Source: Immundisolibacter cernigliae (GTDB taxonomy: Bacteria; Pseudomonadota; Gammaproteobacteria; Immundisolibacterales; Immundisolibacteraceae). Taken from it: a DNA stretch of 64,000 bases. This document shows positions 26,257-33,421 of this stretch, piece by piece. The stretch lies in the NCBI RefSeq assembly GCF_001697225.1, contig NZ_CP014671.1, positions 744,001 to 808,000 of the forward strand, in the 5' to 3' direction. Position 1 is the stretch's first letter. Each line of letters starts with the position of its first letter. Made by a program: the position numbers and the translations under genes. The notes under the pieces were generated by a model. The model did not search any database. It was given only the letters and a program-made list of their open reading frames with translations, and was not told the origin of the DNA.

Positions 26257-27439
26257 CCGCGCTGCCCTCCGGCGCAAACCCCATTCTGGTTCTATAGTGC
26301 GCCCACCATTCCGTGTTGCTGGCCTCGTCGTTCTGGCTCCATTGATCGCGCGGTTTACCGACTCCCTTGACGAATCGAGCATAGCCCCCATCGTTGGTCG
26401 TCAGTTGTACGCGATTGTAGATTGCCGCGTCCTCTATACTGATGTAACCGGATGGGCCAAGCAGGTTTGAAGACTGCCGAACCCGGTGTTCCAGATACTC
26501 CGGTGTATCATCTTGATGGCCGAAAAAAGCATAACTCACCTCGGTTCTGTTCACACCCAGCGGCCGCGCGAAGCGAATGTTGATAGTGTCCAGATGTTTG
26601 GTAATGCCAGTCACTGGGCGCAACGCCACGACTCGCGCACGATCATCGGTACCCAGAAAGGAGATGGCCGACGGATCGTTGAGAAACCCGTTGTCGACGT
26701 AATGATTGATCTGGTAAAGAATGCACATGTGCCCATAGGGTCGAGTTGTTATTAATTGGCCTTTGCTTCCATGCCAATTCAGCAAGCGAAACGCCGCGTG
26801 CAGCAGCGGTGCATGATAGGGGTCATTATCAATATAAGCCTTCCAGTTGGCCTGATAGATGACTTTTTGATAACCGATTAATTTCAAGCGCCCATCATCT
26901 AACATGCAATCGGCAAGCGGCGACGCGGCTGCCCCAAGGAACGACTGCAGATCGGGCGCCAAGCTGTCACGGCTTACAAATATCAACCCGGCGTGTTCGG
27001 CGACGCGCAGCGGCACCAGACTGTAATCGGTCTCGCAAAAATCCGACCGAAACTCCTTACGCCCTGGAGCGCCGATAAAGCCCCCATCGTTCCCAAACAA
27101 CCAACGGTGATATGGACACTCAAACTGGGCTGCTACCCCGCATCTGCGTTGTTCGAGCAAGGCGCCTCGGTGGGAACACGAATTAATGAACGCTCGAACC
27201 TCGTCGTCAGCCGTCCGGGTAAGGATGACGGGCACTTCCGCGAGCCAAGTGGTTTTAAAACTACCAGTCGCTGGCAGTTCCGCGCGGTGGGCCACGGGGT
27301 GCCAGTAGGGTCCATAAAAAAAGCGCTGCAACTCCTCCCGATAAATGGCCTCGTCGCTGAAAATCTCCTTGGGCAGCTTTGTCGGTTCACGAAAGCGGAG
27401 CGCCACTTTGCGGCGTACTGCCTCAAAATCATTGGACAT
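26249..27439 (-). CDS. Ring-hydroxylating dioxygenase alpha subunit (alpha1)
   Basis: Catalytic large subunit, 396 residues. Rieske [2Fe-2S] ligands: CSHRG, then 17 residues to CPYH; the usual Gly after this His is Arg here (CPYHRW). The mononuclear iron site is NWKAYIDNDPYHAPLLH, giving D-X2-H-X4-H; the third ligand probably lies in SIEDAAIYN. GGAGGG precedes ATG 27439. Without the IS copy inserted 38 bases upstream, it would follow the BNR gene directly. It pairs with the overlapping beta1. Substrate unknown; it is the most divergent alpha of the five. The IS may supply or block transcription. Confidence 0.9.
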   Translation of the reverse strand: MSNDFEAVRRKVALRFREPTKLPKEIFSDEAIYREELQRFFYGPYWHPVAHRAELPATGSFKTTWLAEVPVILTRTADDEVRAFINSCSHRGALLEQRRCGVAAQFECPYHRWLFGNDGGFIGAPGRKEFRSDFCETDYSLVPLRVAEHAGLIFVSRDSLAPDLQSFLGAAASPLADCMLDDGRLKLIGYQKVIYQANWKAYIDNDPYHAPLLHAAFRLLNWHGSKGQLITTRPYGHMCILYQINHYVDNGFLNDPSAISFLGTDDRARVVALRPVTGITKHLDTINIRFARPLGVNRTEVSYAFFGHQDDTPEYLEHRVRQSSNLLGPSGYISIEDAAIYNRVQLTTNDGGYARFVKGVGKPRDQWSQNDEASNTEWWAHYRTRMGFAPEGSADG

Positions 27440-27472
27440 AATGCCCTCCGGCAAGGTTCGCATCATCGATGG

Positions 27473-28444
27473 TTACGTGTCACGTCCCGGCCGATTATTT
27501 GGCCTTCGATGAAACAGCTCCGGTTTTGAAGCGTACCAGTGCTGAAGCGCTTGAGCCGGAGTCTGGGCGTTCAGTGCCTTCTGCGGCAAGTGGTGGTTGT
27601 AGAGCGTGACATAGCGGTGCAGGGTCTGCTCCAGGTCCTCGCTGGACCTGAAGTGGTGCGTGCGCAGCAGGTCCGCGATGCGCCCGTTGAAGCGCTCGAC
27701 CATGCCATTGGTCTGCGGGTGGCGCGGGGGCGTCAGACGGTGCTCGATGCCCAGTTCCTGGCACAGGCGATCGAACTCATGCGTCCCGGTCGGGGCCCGC
27801 GCCCGGCTCCCGAACAGCCGGTCCGTGAACTCGGTGCCGTTGTCGGTGAGCAGGCGCGTGATGCGCACCGGGCAGGCCGTGGCCAGGGCACTGAGGAAGG
27901 CGCGCGCCGAGCGCGCGCTCTTGTCGGCTTTCAGGGCCACGTAAACCCAGCGGGTGGCCCGATCGATGGCCACGAACAGGAACCGGCGCCGGTCCTCGTC
28001 GGCCATCTGCGGCAGGTACTTCACGTCGACGTGCACAAAGCCGGGCACGTAGGTCTTGAAGGTCTTGCTGACCGCTTTGTCCGGCGCCGGGCGCAGGGCG
28101 CGCAGGTTGCCCACGCCGTGGCGGCGCAGGCAGCGGTCCAGCCCGGAGCGGGACACGTCCGGACACAGGAACTCGCGCGTCACCGCCAGCAGGTCGTCCA
28201 GCGGCAGCAGCAGGGCCCGGCGCAGGTAGACCACGATCGCCTCCTGGCCGGGGGTCAACGTCGTTTGCAGGCGGTGCGCGGTGTGCGGCCGGTCGTAGAC
28301 ATCCGGGCGCCGCTTCCATTTGTAGATCGTCGGCTCGGTGACGCCAAAGCGGCGGGCCAGCACCGCCACCGGCTCATCACTGGCCGCGATCTGCGCCCGC
28401 ACGTGGGGCGTGGTGCGGGCTTGTTTGTGCAGTGCAATCAGCAT
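27473..28444 (-). CDS. IS481-family transposase, copy 1
   Basis: 323-residue DDE transposase. An N-terminal helix-turn-helix (VAVLARRFGVTEPTIYKWKR, about residues 26-45) binds the ends. The rve-type catalytic core follows, with Asp in FVHVDVKYLP, Asp in LLTDNGTEF and Glu in NGMVERFNGR, then a C-terminal YNHHLPQKALNAQTPAQAL block. The frame has no stop inside the element: its last codons cross the IS end and terminate in the flanking target duplication (TAA at 27475-27473). So the final residues depend on the insertion site. Likely active, given the identical second copy. Confidence 0.95.
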   Translation of the reverse strand: MLIALHKQARTTPHVRAQIAASDEPVAVLARRFGVTEPTIYKWKRRPDVYDRPHTAHRLQTTLTPGQEAIVVYLRRALLLPLDDLLAVTREFLCPDVSRSGLDRCLRRHGVGNLRALRPAPDKAVSKTFKTYVPGFVHVDVKYLPQMADEDRRRFLFVAIDRATRWVYVALKADKSARSARAFLSALATACPVRITRLLTDNGTEFTDRLFGSRARAPTGTHEFDRLCQELGIEHRLTPPRHPQTNGMVERFNGRIADLLRTHHFRSSEDLEQTLHRYVTLYNHHLPQKALNAQTPAQALQHWYASKPELFHRRPNNRPGRDT

Positions 28445-28557
28445 GCGGACACCTCCCGATCAACCGCTTTCCCGTCCCCTGCCAGCTCCCGGAACACCTC
28501 GCGCGCCAGCAGCAGCGGGGACCGAGACGGAACTATATGATGATCCGGGATGGAACA
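27478..28557 (-). mobile_element. IS481-like insertion sequence, copy 1 (1080 bp)
   Basis: Bounded by imperfect inverted ends TGTCACGTCCCGG (27478) and, on the other strand, TGTTCCATCCCGG (28557 inward), 14 of the first 21 bases matching. Flanked by the 6-bp direct repeat GTTACG at 27472-27477 and 28558-28563, the target duplication. It appears identical along its full length to the copy at 32304. It carries one transposase gene reading leftward, and AT-rich sequence with a possible TATAGT -10 box lies near its upstream end. The insertion falls in the stop codon of the BNR gene and recreates it. Confidence 0.95.
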
Positions 28558-28558
28558 G

Positions 28559-29635
28559 TTACGGGCCCGACAGCGGATGCAGATGGGTGACAGCGCCCAG
28601 CCCATTGGCGAGCGTTTTCCACGATTCTCCCGCATCATAGGATGCGCGCACCTCACCGCCCGTCGTCCCGAAGTACACCGCCGGCCCCCCCGAATCGGAC
28701 AGCCCGGTCTCGAGAGCCCACACCATGTCGAAAAGGGCATGTTGCGCGGAATCCGGAACGGCTTCCCAGGACTTGCCAGCATCGAACGATCTGTGGATCG
28801 TCACGTCCGCGCCTTTTCGGCGCCGGATCCGTGACGGCTTCAAAAAATAGACATTGCCGGTCACTGCGCCAGCAGCCATACGAATCAAGGACGCCCAGTG
28901 TGGCGGAATTCCGTCCGCAGCCGCCAAAAATACCAGCTCCGGATTGTTCACCGAAAAAGCAATCGCATCCTCTGCGTAACGCCGATGACCCAAACCAATG
29001 TTGGCCTGCTGCCAAGCGATGCCACGGTCCTCACTTCGATAGACGCCTTCGCCACCCCGATAGATACCGGTATCGAAACCCGTGGCGGCAACGAGTACAT
29101 TTGGCCGCAGCCGGTGAGTCACCACCCTGTGCAGATCATGCCCCAGTCCTTCGGCAACAGCCCACGTTGCACCCCCGTCCCGGCTGATCAGGAACGAGCC
29201 AACCTCAATGAGCGCATACAAAGTTTCGGGATCATCCGGACTGACCATGATGCACCGCACATGGGGTATTTTGGGTGGTACTGGAAAGCTCCAGTCCTTT
29301 GCTTGAGGAAGAGCATTAATATCGCCACAAACAGACCAAGCTGCGTTAGAGAACCTGAAGATGCCCGCCGGCTCTGTCCCAGCGTAAATAGTCGAGGGCG
29401 TGTGGGGATCAATGGCCAGCGAACGAACATCCCGGTATGGTAAATTGGCAGTAATATCGGTCCAGTTCCTGCCGCCGTCGTCAGTGAGCAGCACTCCCTT
29501 CTTCAAGATACTAACCACGGCGCGGTGGCCATGCGACGCCATGGCCATGAACTGATTGCCAGTAAATTGGGGCGCACCAAGTCGCCCTGCATCGTCCAGG
29601 GTACACAACCCACGCTCGCCAGCAACAATCAACAT
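28559..29635 (-). CDS. BNR/Asp-box repeat beta-propeller protein
   Basis: 358-residue protein built of WD40/BNR-like repeats. At least five Asp-box motifs are visible, at TDDGGRNW, SRDGGATW, SEDRGIAW, SFDAGKSW and SYDAGESW, spaced across the chain, so a six- or seven-bladed propeller is likely. There is no signal peptide, so the protein appears cytoplasmic, unlike sialidases and many Asp-box proteins. GGAGGGGG precedes ATG 29635. It sits between the ferredoxin and alpha1. The role is unknown; photosystem II assembly factor YCF48-like and other BNR proteins act in cofactor assembly or as scaffolds, which would fit but is speculation. The stop codon coincides with the IS target duplication. Confidence 0.82.
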   Translation of the reverse strand: MLIVAGERGLCTLDDAGRLGAPQFTGNQFMAMASHGHRAVVSILKKGVLLTDDGGRNWTDITANLPYRDVRSLAIDPHTPSTIYAGTEPAGIFRFSNAAWSVCGDINALPQAKDWSFPVPPKIPHVRCIMVSPDDPETLYALIEVGSFLISRDGGATWAVAEGLGHDLHRVVTHRLRPNVLVAATGFDTGIYRGGEGVYRSEDRGIAWQQANIGLGHRRYAEDAIAFSVNNPELVFLAAADGIPPHWASLIRMAAGAVTGNVYFLKPSRIRRRKGADVTIHRSFDAGKSWEAVPDSAQHALFDMVWALETGLSDSGGPAVYFGTTGGEVRASYDAGESWKTLANGLGAVTHLHPLSGP

Positions 29636-29723
29636 ATCAACCCCCTCCAGGCTTCTTCAAACGCCGACCACTCCCATTGAAAACTGTCCAGCCGCGCGCA
29701 GTCTGTCGATCCAGCTGTCCTGG

Positions 29724-29984
29724 CTACCTAGCCCCTGCGTCATCGGCATGGGTTACAAATGGCTCGGGAATATGCAGCTCATGGGTCACGCGTATCGCAT
29801 CGACGTGGCAGTCGATGGCACACAAACGACAGGAGTGGCACTCGTTGGGGTACATGATAACGGCTTTCCAGCCTTTAACCTCCCACGGCTTGCCGATCTC
29901 GACCAGCCGAAGCACGTCGGTTGGACAGCTATCGATACAGTCATTGCAGCCATCACACAACTGCAAATCGATGTGCTCGATCAT
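29724..29984 (-). CDS. Bis-[4Fe-4S] ferredoxin, AprB-like
   Basis: 86-residue ferredoxin with two complete cluster motifs: CDGCNDCIDSCPTD (C-X2-C-X2-C-X3-C-P, residues 10-20) and CHSCRLCAIDCHVDA. The second block lacks the final Pro. The tail (ELHIPEPFVTHADD) is short compared with genuine AprB of sulfur metabolism. Its start lies three bases after the stop of the AprA-like flavoprotein, so the two are very probably subunits of one enzyme. Electron transfer to or from that flavoprotein is expected. Rieske oxygenases normally use [2Fe-2S] ferredoxins, so feeding the oxygenases is possible but unproven. Confidence 0.9.
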   Translation of the reverse strand: MIEHIDLQLCDGCNDCIDSCPTDVLRLVEIGKPWEVKGWKAVIMYPNECHSCRLCAIDCHVDAIRVTHELHIPEPFVTHADDAGAR

Positions 29985-29987
29985 TGC

Positions 29988-31739
29988 TTACACCTCCAGT
30001 GCGTAACGGGCGGGCACCGTGTAGGGACTTGGATTTCTGCCGGTCGGCGGCTTGATCGGCCACCGCTCAAAAGGCAGGTCGCGGGTACTAAATACAGGGG
30101 TGTCACCATTGGGCGCGCGTCGGACCTTCAGCCATTTCAACCAGGCGTCGTTGTCCTGGGCGGGATGATCGACGCGAAATAATTCACCGCGACTCTCGGT
30201 TCTCTCCAACATTGCTTGACACGCCAAGATTGCCAGGTCCAGATAATTCTTTACCTCGTGGGCTTTTTCGAGTTCATGGATATCTGGCGCAAATATCATC
30301 GGTATCAATTCATTGCGAATTCCTTCCAGATCGACGATCGTCTTCTGGATTCGCGCCGCCGTTTTGAAGAGCGCGAAGGTAGGCCTCGATGTGATGTCGC
30401 CGATCGCCATCCACACATCGGATGGGCGCACCTGACGCAGGCGCTGCATCGGCTTGAAATAACGGTCAAGCACGGCATCAACTACCCCCCTATTGACGGG
30501 AGCAAGTTGAGCACCGACGCTACGGCGAACCGCATGTTCCGCCGCGCGATAGCCGCAGACCATCGAGAAAGTGGATATGCCGCTTCCGGATATTCCGGAC
30601 ATTAGATGCGGGCATGATGAGCCGTAGCCGGCCACATATAGGCCGGGAATATTGGTGGCGGCATCGAGATCGATATCCGGACCACTTGTACTCATTGTAC
30701 CGATGACCACGAACGGTCCCAGTTCCAGTAAGTCCTTGGAAGGATCGATATTAAATTCCTTGAAGGCGCGCTCGACCGTCGGGCTGATTTCATAGAGCAC
30801 CGCAATGTCTTCAGCAGGCACATGTCGCAAGTCAAGGTGACATGGTCCGCGCCCCTCAAGATTTTCGGTTATGGTTGCGCGGGCAATCTGGAACAGGCCG
30901 GCAAGGTCGCCCCATGTCGGGTCATAGTGATCCATGTAGCGATCGCCGTTGGCATTTATGAAATGCGCTCCGACGCCCTGAATTTTCGCCTGCCCAGGCG
31001 TGAAGAACTTACCATTGAAGTTGCTCCATGCGGCAAACTGCGCGAACTCCATGCCAGCGAACTCGGCACCAATGCGCCAGGCTGCCGCATGGAGTTCGCC
31101 CGTGCAATGGTCGCTAAATGCATAATGAATTCTTGGATAGAACGGTCCGGGGTTCAGAATCACGTCGTTGGCGCGGAATATGTGAGGCTGGCCCGTCCTT
31201 ACATGAACGCCAATGGCGCCGGAGACGCTGCCGCCGGTCGGGTATTGACCGTCGCTGGTCAGTAATTCGATGACGGCGACTTTTTCGACCAGCTTGACTC
31301 GCGCGGCCTTCAAGCGCCGTCTGAGTACTTCCATGCATGCGCGTCCATCGACGCCCAACGTTGTGCACAATCGGTGGCCGCGCACCTTGACATACTTAAG
31401 CGAGCCATCGGCGTTGCGTGAGTATGGCACCCCCCAAGCGATCAATTGCTGAGTTCGATCATAGGCTTCAACGATGTATTGTCTGACCCAGTCTTGATCG
31501 GCCAGGTAATTGGCGCCAACAACGAACTCGTCCATCCAAGCGGTGAGTTCATCACCCTCGACGCGGTGGTCTGGCGCAAACTGACTGTGCACGTATGTCG
31601 AGGGGCCGGCACGAGCGACGGAGGCCTTCTCGACGAGGATCACCTTGGCGCCCAATTCGGCAGCCCGTAGCGCGGCAATCGCGCCACCGAAGCCACCTCC
31701 GACCACCAACACCTCACAATCCAGTTCAAGACGATCCAT
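29988..31739 (-). CDS. AprA/fumarate-reductase-like FAD flavoprotein
   Basis: 583-residue FAD-dependent oxidoreductase of the succinate dehydrogenase/fumarate reductase/APS-reductase superfamily. FAD site: VLVVGGGFGGAIAALRAAEL, then VILVEKASVARAG in place of the usual E-K-X3-S-G. The C-terminal FAD segment is NIPGLYVAGYGSS with SGSGIS. The helical C-terminal domain follows from about residue 420. ATG 31739 begins just before the FAD motif; GGAG lies ten bases upstream. Paired with the bis-[4Fe-4S] ferredoxin, as AprA is with AprB. The surrounding genes speak against sulfate metabolism, so a dehydrogenase or reductase step on a ring intermediate is more likely. Confidence 0.88.
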   Translation of the reverse strand: MDRLELDCEVLVVGGGFGGAIAALRAAELGAKVILVEKASVARAGPSTYVHSQFAPDHRVEGDELTAWMDEFVVGANYLADQDWVRQYIVEAYDRTQQLIAWGVPYSRNADGSLKYVKVRGHRLCTTLGVDGRACMEVLRRRLKAARVKLVEKVAVIELLTSDGQYPTGGSVSGAIGVHVRTGQPHIFRANDVILNPGPFYPRIHYAFSDHCTGELHAAAWRIGAEFAGMEFAQFAAWSNFNGKFFTPGQAKIQGVGAHFINANGDRYMDHYDPTWGDLAGLFQIARATITENLEGRGPCHLDLRHVPAEDIAVLYEISPTVERAFKEFNIDPSKDLLELGPFVVIGTMSTSGPDIDLDAATNIPGLYVAGYGSSCPHLMSGISGSGISTFSMVCGYRAAEHAVRRSVGAQLAPVNRGVVDAVLDRYFKPMQRLRQVRPSDVWMAIGDITSRPTFALFKTAARIQKTIVDLEGIRNELIPMIFAPDIHELEKAHEVKNYLDLAILACQAMLERTESRGELFRVDHPAQDNDAWLKWLKVRRAPNGDTPVFSTRDLPFERWPIKPPTGRNPSPYTVPARYALEV

Positions 31740-31802
31740 TTTTGAGTCCGCTCCAGCGATAATAAGAAATATATAAAACGCGGCTCCAAGCAACGTGTCA
31801 AC

Positions 31803-32300
31803 CTATAAAAGGCTATTCATATTGGCCATGAGTATCGTGTTATGCGTGATGAGGGCTCGGCGCCGGTACAAGAGTAAGCGCCCGTCGGACGCGCGCCGCC
31901 AAACATCCTCACGGCGGGCTGCGACATGTTCTTCTTGGTCCAACAACCGGTTACGCATCAAGATGATCACCGAATAAACCTTCAGTTCATCGTCCACGTC
32001 GCCGTGTTCGATTTCAATGTTGGAAACGGTACGCACCTCACGTGGACGCGGGTCCATACTCGACGGCCCGGGGCGTGACATGCGGGCCAGACGCAAAGTC
32101 AGCGACTCATAATCGTCGTCGTAGTGATCAGTATCGATATCACGAGCTGCATTGGCGGCGCGTAAATAATGGGTGCGACGGGCCGGCACAGAGTAATGGA
32201 TATCTGGATCCAAAAGGGCTCGCCACCCCTCAAACTGGAATCCATCCAGCAATCGGGCCTCGCGAAACAGGCACTGCTCCACCTCATGATGGAGGGACAT
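31803..32300 (-). CDS. Ring-hydroxylating dioxygenase beta subunit (beta2), 5' end displaced by IS
   Basis: Small oxygenase subunit resembling the beta3 and beta5 products: EVEQCLFREARLLDGFQFEG, WRALLDPDIHYSVPARR, then TVSNIEIEH and an ending with LLLYRRRALITHNTILMANM. As it stands it begins at ATG 32300 (165 residues), a methionine inside the target duplication. The native start lies 1.1 kb away at 33410 on the other side of the IS; removing the IS restores eight extra codons (MSEERKVD) in frame. The shortened form keeps the whole fold, but its ribosome site is lost to IS sequence. It may be made poorly, if at all. Confidence 0.85.
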   Translation of the reverse strand: MSLHHEVEQCLFREARLLDGFQFEGWRALLDPDIHYSVPARRTHYLRAANAARDIDTDHYDDDYESLTLRLARMSRPGPSSMDPRPREVRTVSNIEIEHGDVDDELKVYSVIILMRNRLLDQEEHVAARREDVWRRASDGRLLLYRRRALITHNTILMANMNSLL

Positions 32301-33270
32301 ATCTGTCACGTCCCGGCCGATTATTTGGCCTTCGATGAAACAGCTCCGGTTTTGAAGCGTACCAGTGCTGAAGCGCTTGAGCCGGAGTCTGGGCGTTCAG
32401 TGCCTTCTGCGGCAAGTGGTGGTTGTAGAGCGTGACATAGCGGTGCAGGGTCTGCTCCAGGTCCTCGCTGGACCTGAAGTGGTGCGTGCGCAGCAGGTCC
32501 GCGATGCGCCCGTTGAAGCGCTCGACCATGCCATTGGTCTGCGGGTGGCGCGGGGGCGTCAGACGGTGCTCGATGCCCAGTTCCTGGCACAGGCGATCGA
32601 ACTCATGCGTCCCGGTCGGGGCCCGCGCCCGGCTCCCGAACAGCCGGTCCGTGAACTCGGTGCCGTTGTCGGTGAGCAGGCGCGTGATGCGCACCGGGCA
32701 GGCCGTGGCCAGGGCACTGAGGAAGGCGCGCGCCGAGCGCGCGCTCTTGTCGGCTTTCAGGGCCACGTAAACCCAGCGGGTGGCCCGATCGATGGCCACG
32801 AACAGGAACCGGCGCCGGTCCTCGTCGGCCATCTGCGGCAGGTACTTCACGTCGACGTGCACAAAGCCGGGCACGTAGGTCTTGAAGGTCTTGCTGACCG
32901 CTTTGTCCGGCGCCGGGCGCAGGGCGCGCAGGTTGCCCACGCCGTGGCGGCGCAGGCAGCGGTCCAGCCCGGAGCGGGACACGTCCGGACACAGGAACTC
33001 GCGCGTCACCGCCAGCAGGTCGTCCAGCGGCAGCAGCAGGGCCCGGCGCAGGTAGACCACGATCGCCTCCTGGCCGGGGGTCAACGTCGTTTGCAGGCGG
33101 TGCGCGGTGTGCGGCCGGTCGTAGACATCCGGGCGCCGCTTCCATTTGTAGATCGTCGGCTCGGTGACGCCAAAGCGGCGGGCCAGCACCGCCACCGGCT
33201 CATCACTGGCCGCGATCTGCGCCCGCACGTGGGGCGTGGTGCGGGCTTGTTTGTGCAGTGCAATCAGCAT
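32284..33270 (-). CDS. IS481-family transposase, copy 2
   Basis: Same transposase as copy 1 through residue 322 (HTH near residues 26-45; DDE residues in HVDVKY, TDNGTEF and MVERFNGR). With no stop codon inside the element, translation runs out of the IS into beta2 in another frame and ends at 32284, giving the tail RYVPPS and 328 residues. Identity of the two copies points to recent movement. Confidence 0.95.
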   Translation of the reverse strand: MLIALHKQARTTPHVRAQIAASDEPVAVLARRFGVTEPTIYKWKRRPDVYDRPHTAHRLQTTLTPGQEAIVVYLRRALLLPLDDLLAVTREFLCPDVSRSGLDRCLRRHGVGNLRALRPAPDKAVSKTFKTYVPGFVHVDVKYLPQMADEDRRRFLFVAIDRATRWVYVALKADKSARSARAFLSALATACPVRITRLLTDNGTEFTDRLFGSRARAPTGTHEFDRLCQELGIEHRLTPPRHPQTNGMVERFNGRIADLLRTHHFRSSEDLEQTLHRYVTLYNHHLPQKALNAQTPAQALQHWYASKPELFHRRPNNRPGRDRYVPPS

Positions 33271-33383
33271 GCGGACACCTCCCGATCAACCGCTTTCCCG
33301 TCCCCTGCCAGCTCCCGGAACACCTCGCGCGCCAGCAGCAGCGGGGACCGAGACGGAACTATATGATGATCCGGGATGGAACA
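32304..33383 (-). mobile_element. IS481-like insertion sequence, copy 2 (1080 bp)
   Basis: Same element as at 27478, same orientation, with ends TGTCACGTCCCGG (32304) and TGTTCCATCCCGG (reverse strand from 33383). Flanked by the 6-bp direct repeat CATATC at 32298-32303 and 33384-33389. The different target duplications show two independent insertions rather than a segment duplication. This copy splits the 5' end of beta2. Confidence 0.95.
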
Positions 33384-33410
33384 CATATCCACCTTGCGCT
33401 CCTCGGACAT
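33384..33410 (-). pseudogene. Severed 5' start of beta2
   Basis: ATG at 33410 preceded by GAGG at seven bases, encoding MSEERKVDM before the IS begins. It lies 11 bases after the alpha2 stop, so the original alpha2-beta2 arrangement was compact. Its last bases are the CATATC target duplication. Confidence 0.75.
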
Positions 33411-33421
33411 AGTGGACCTCG

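Noticed and set aside
27539-28540. Frame opposite the IS transposase (repeated at 32365)
   Set aside because: Present only because both IS copies are identical; no similarity to any IS accessory protein.
29724-31739. Genuine dissimilatory APS reductase
   Set aside because: No sat, qmo, dsr or other sulfur genes nearby, the ferredoxin is short compared with AprB, and all neighbours point to aromatic catabolism.
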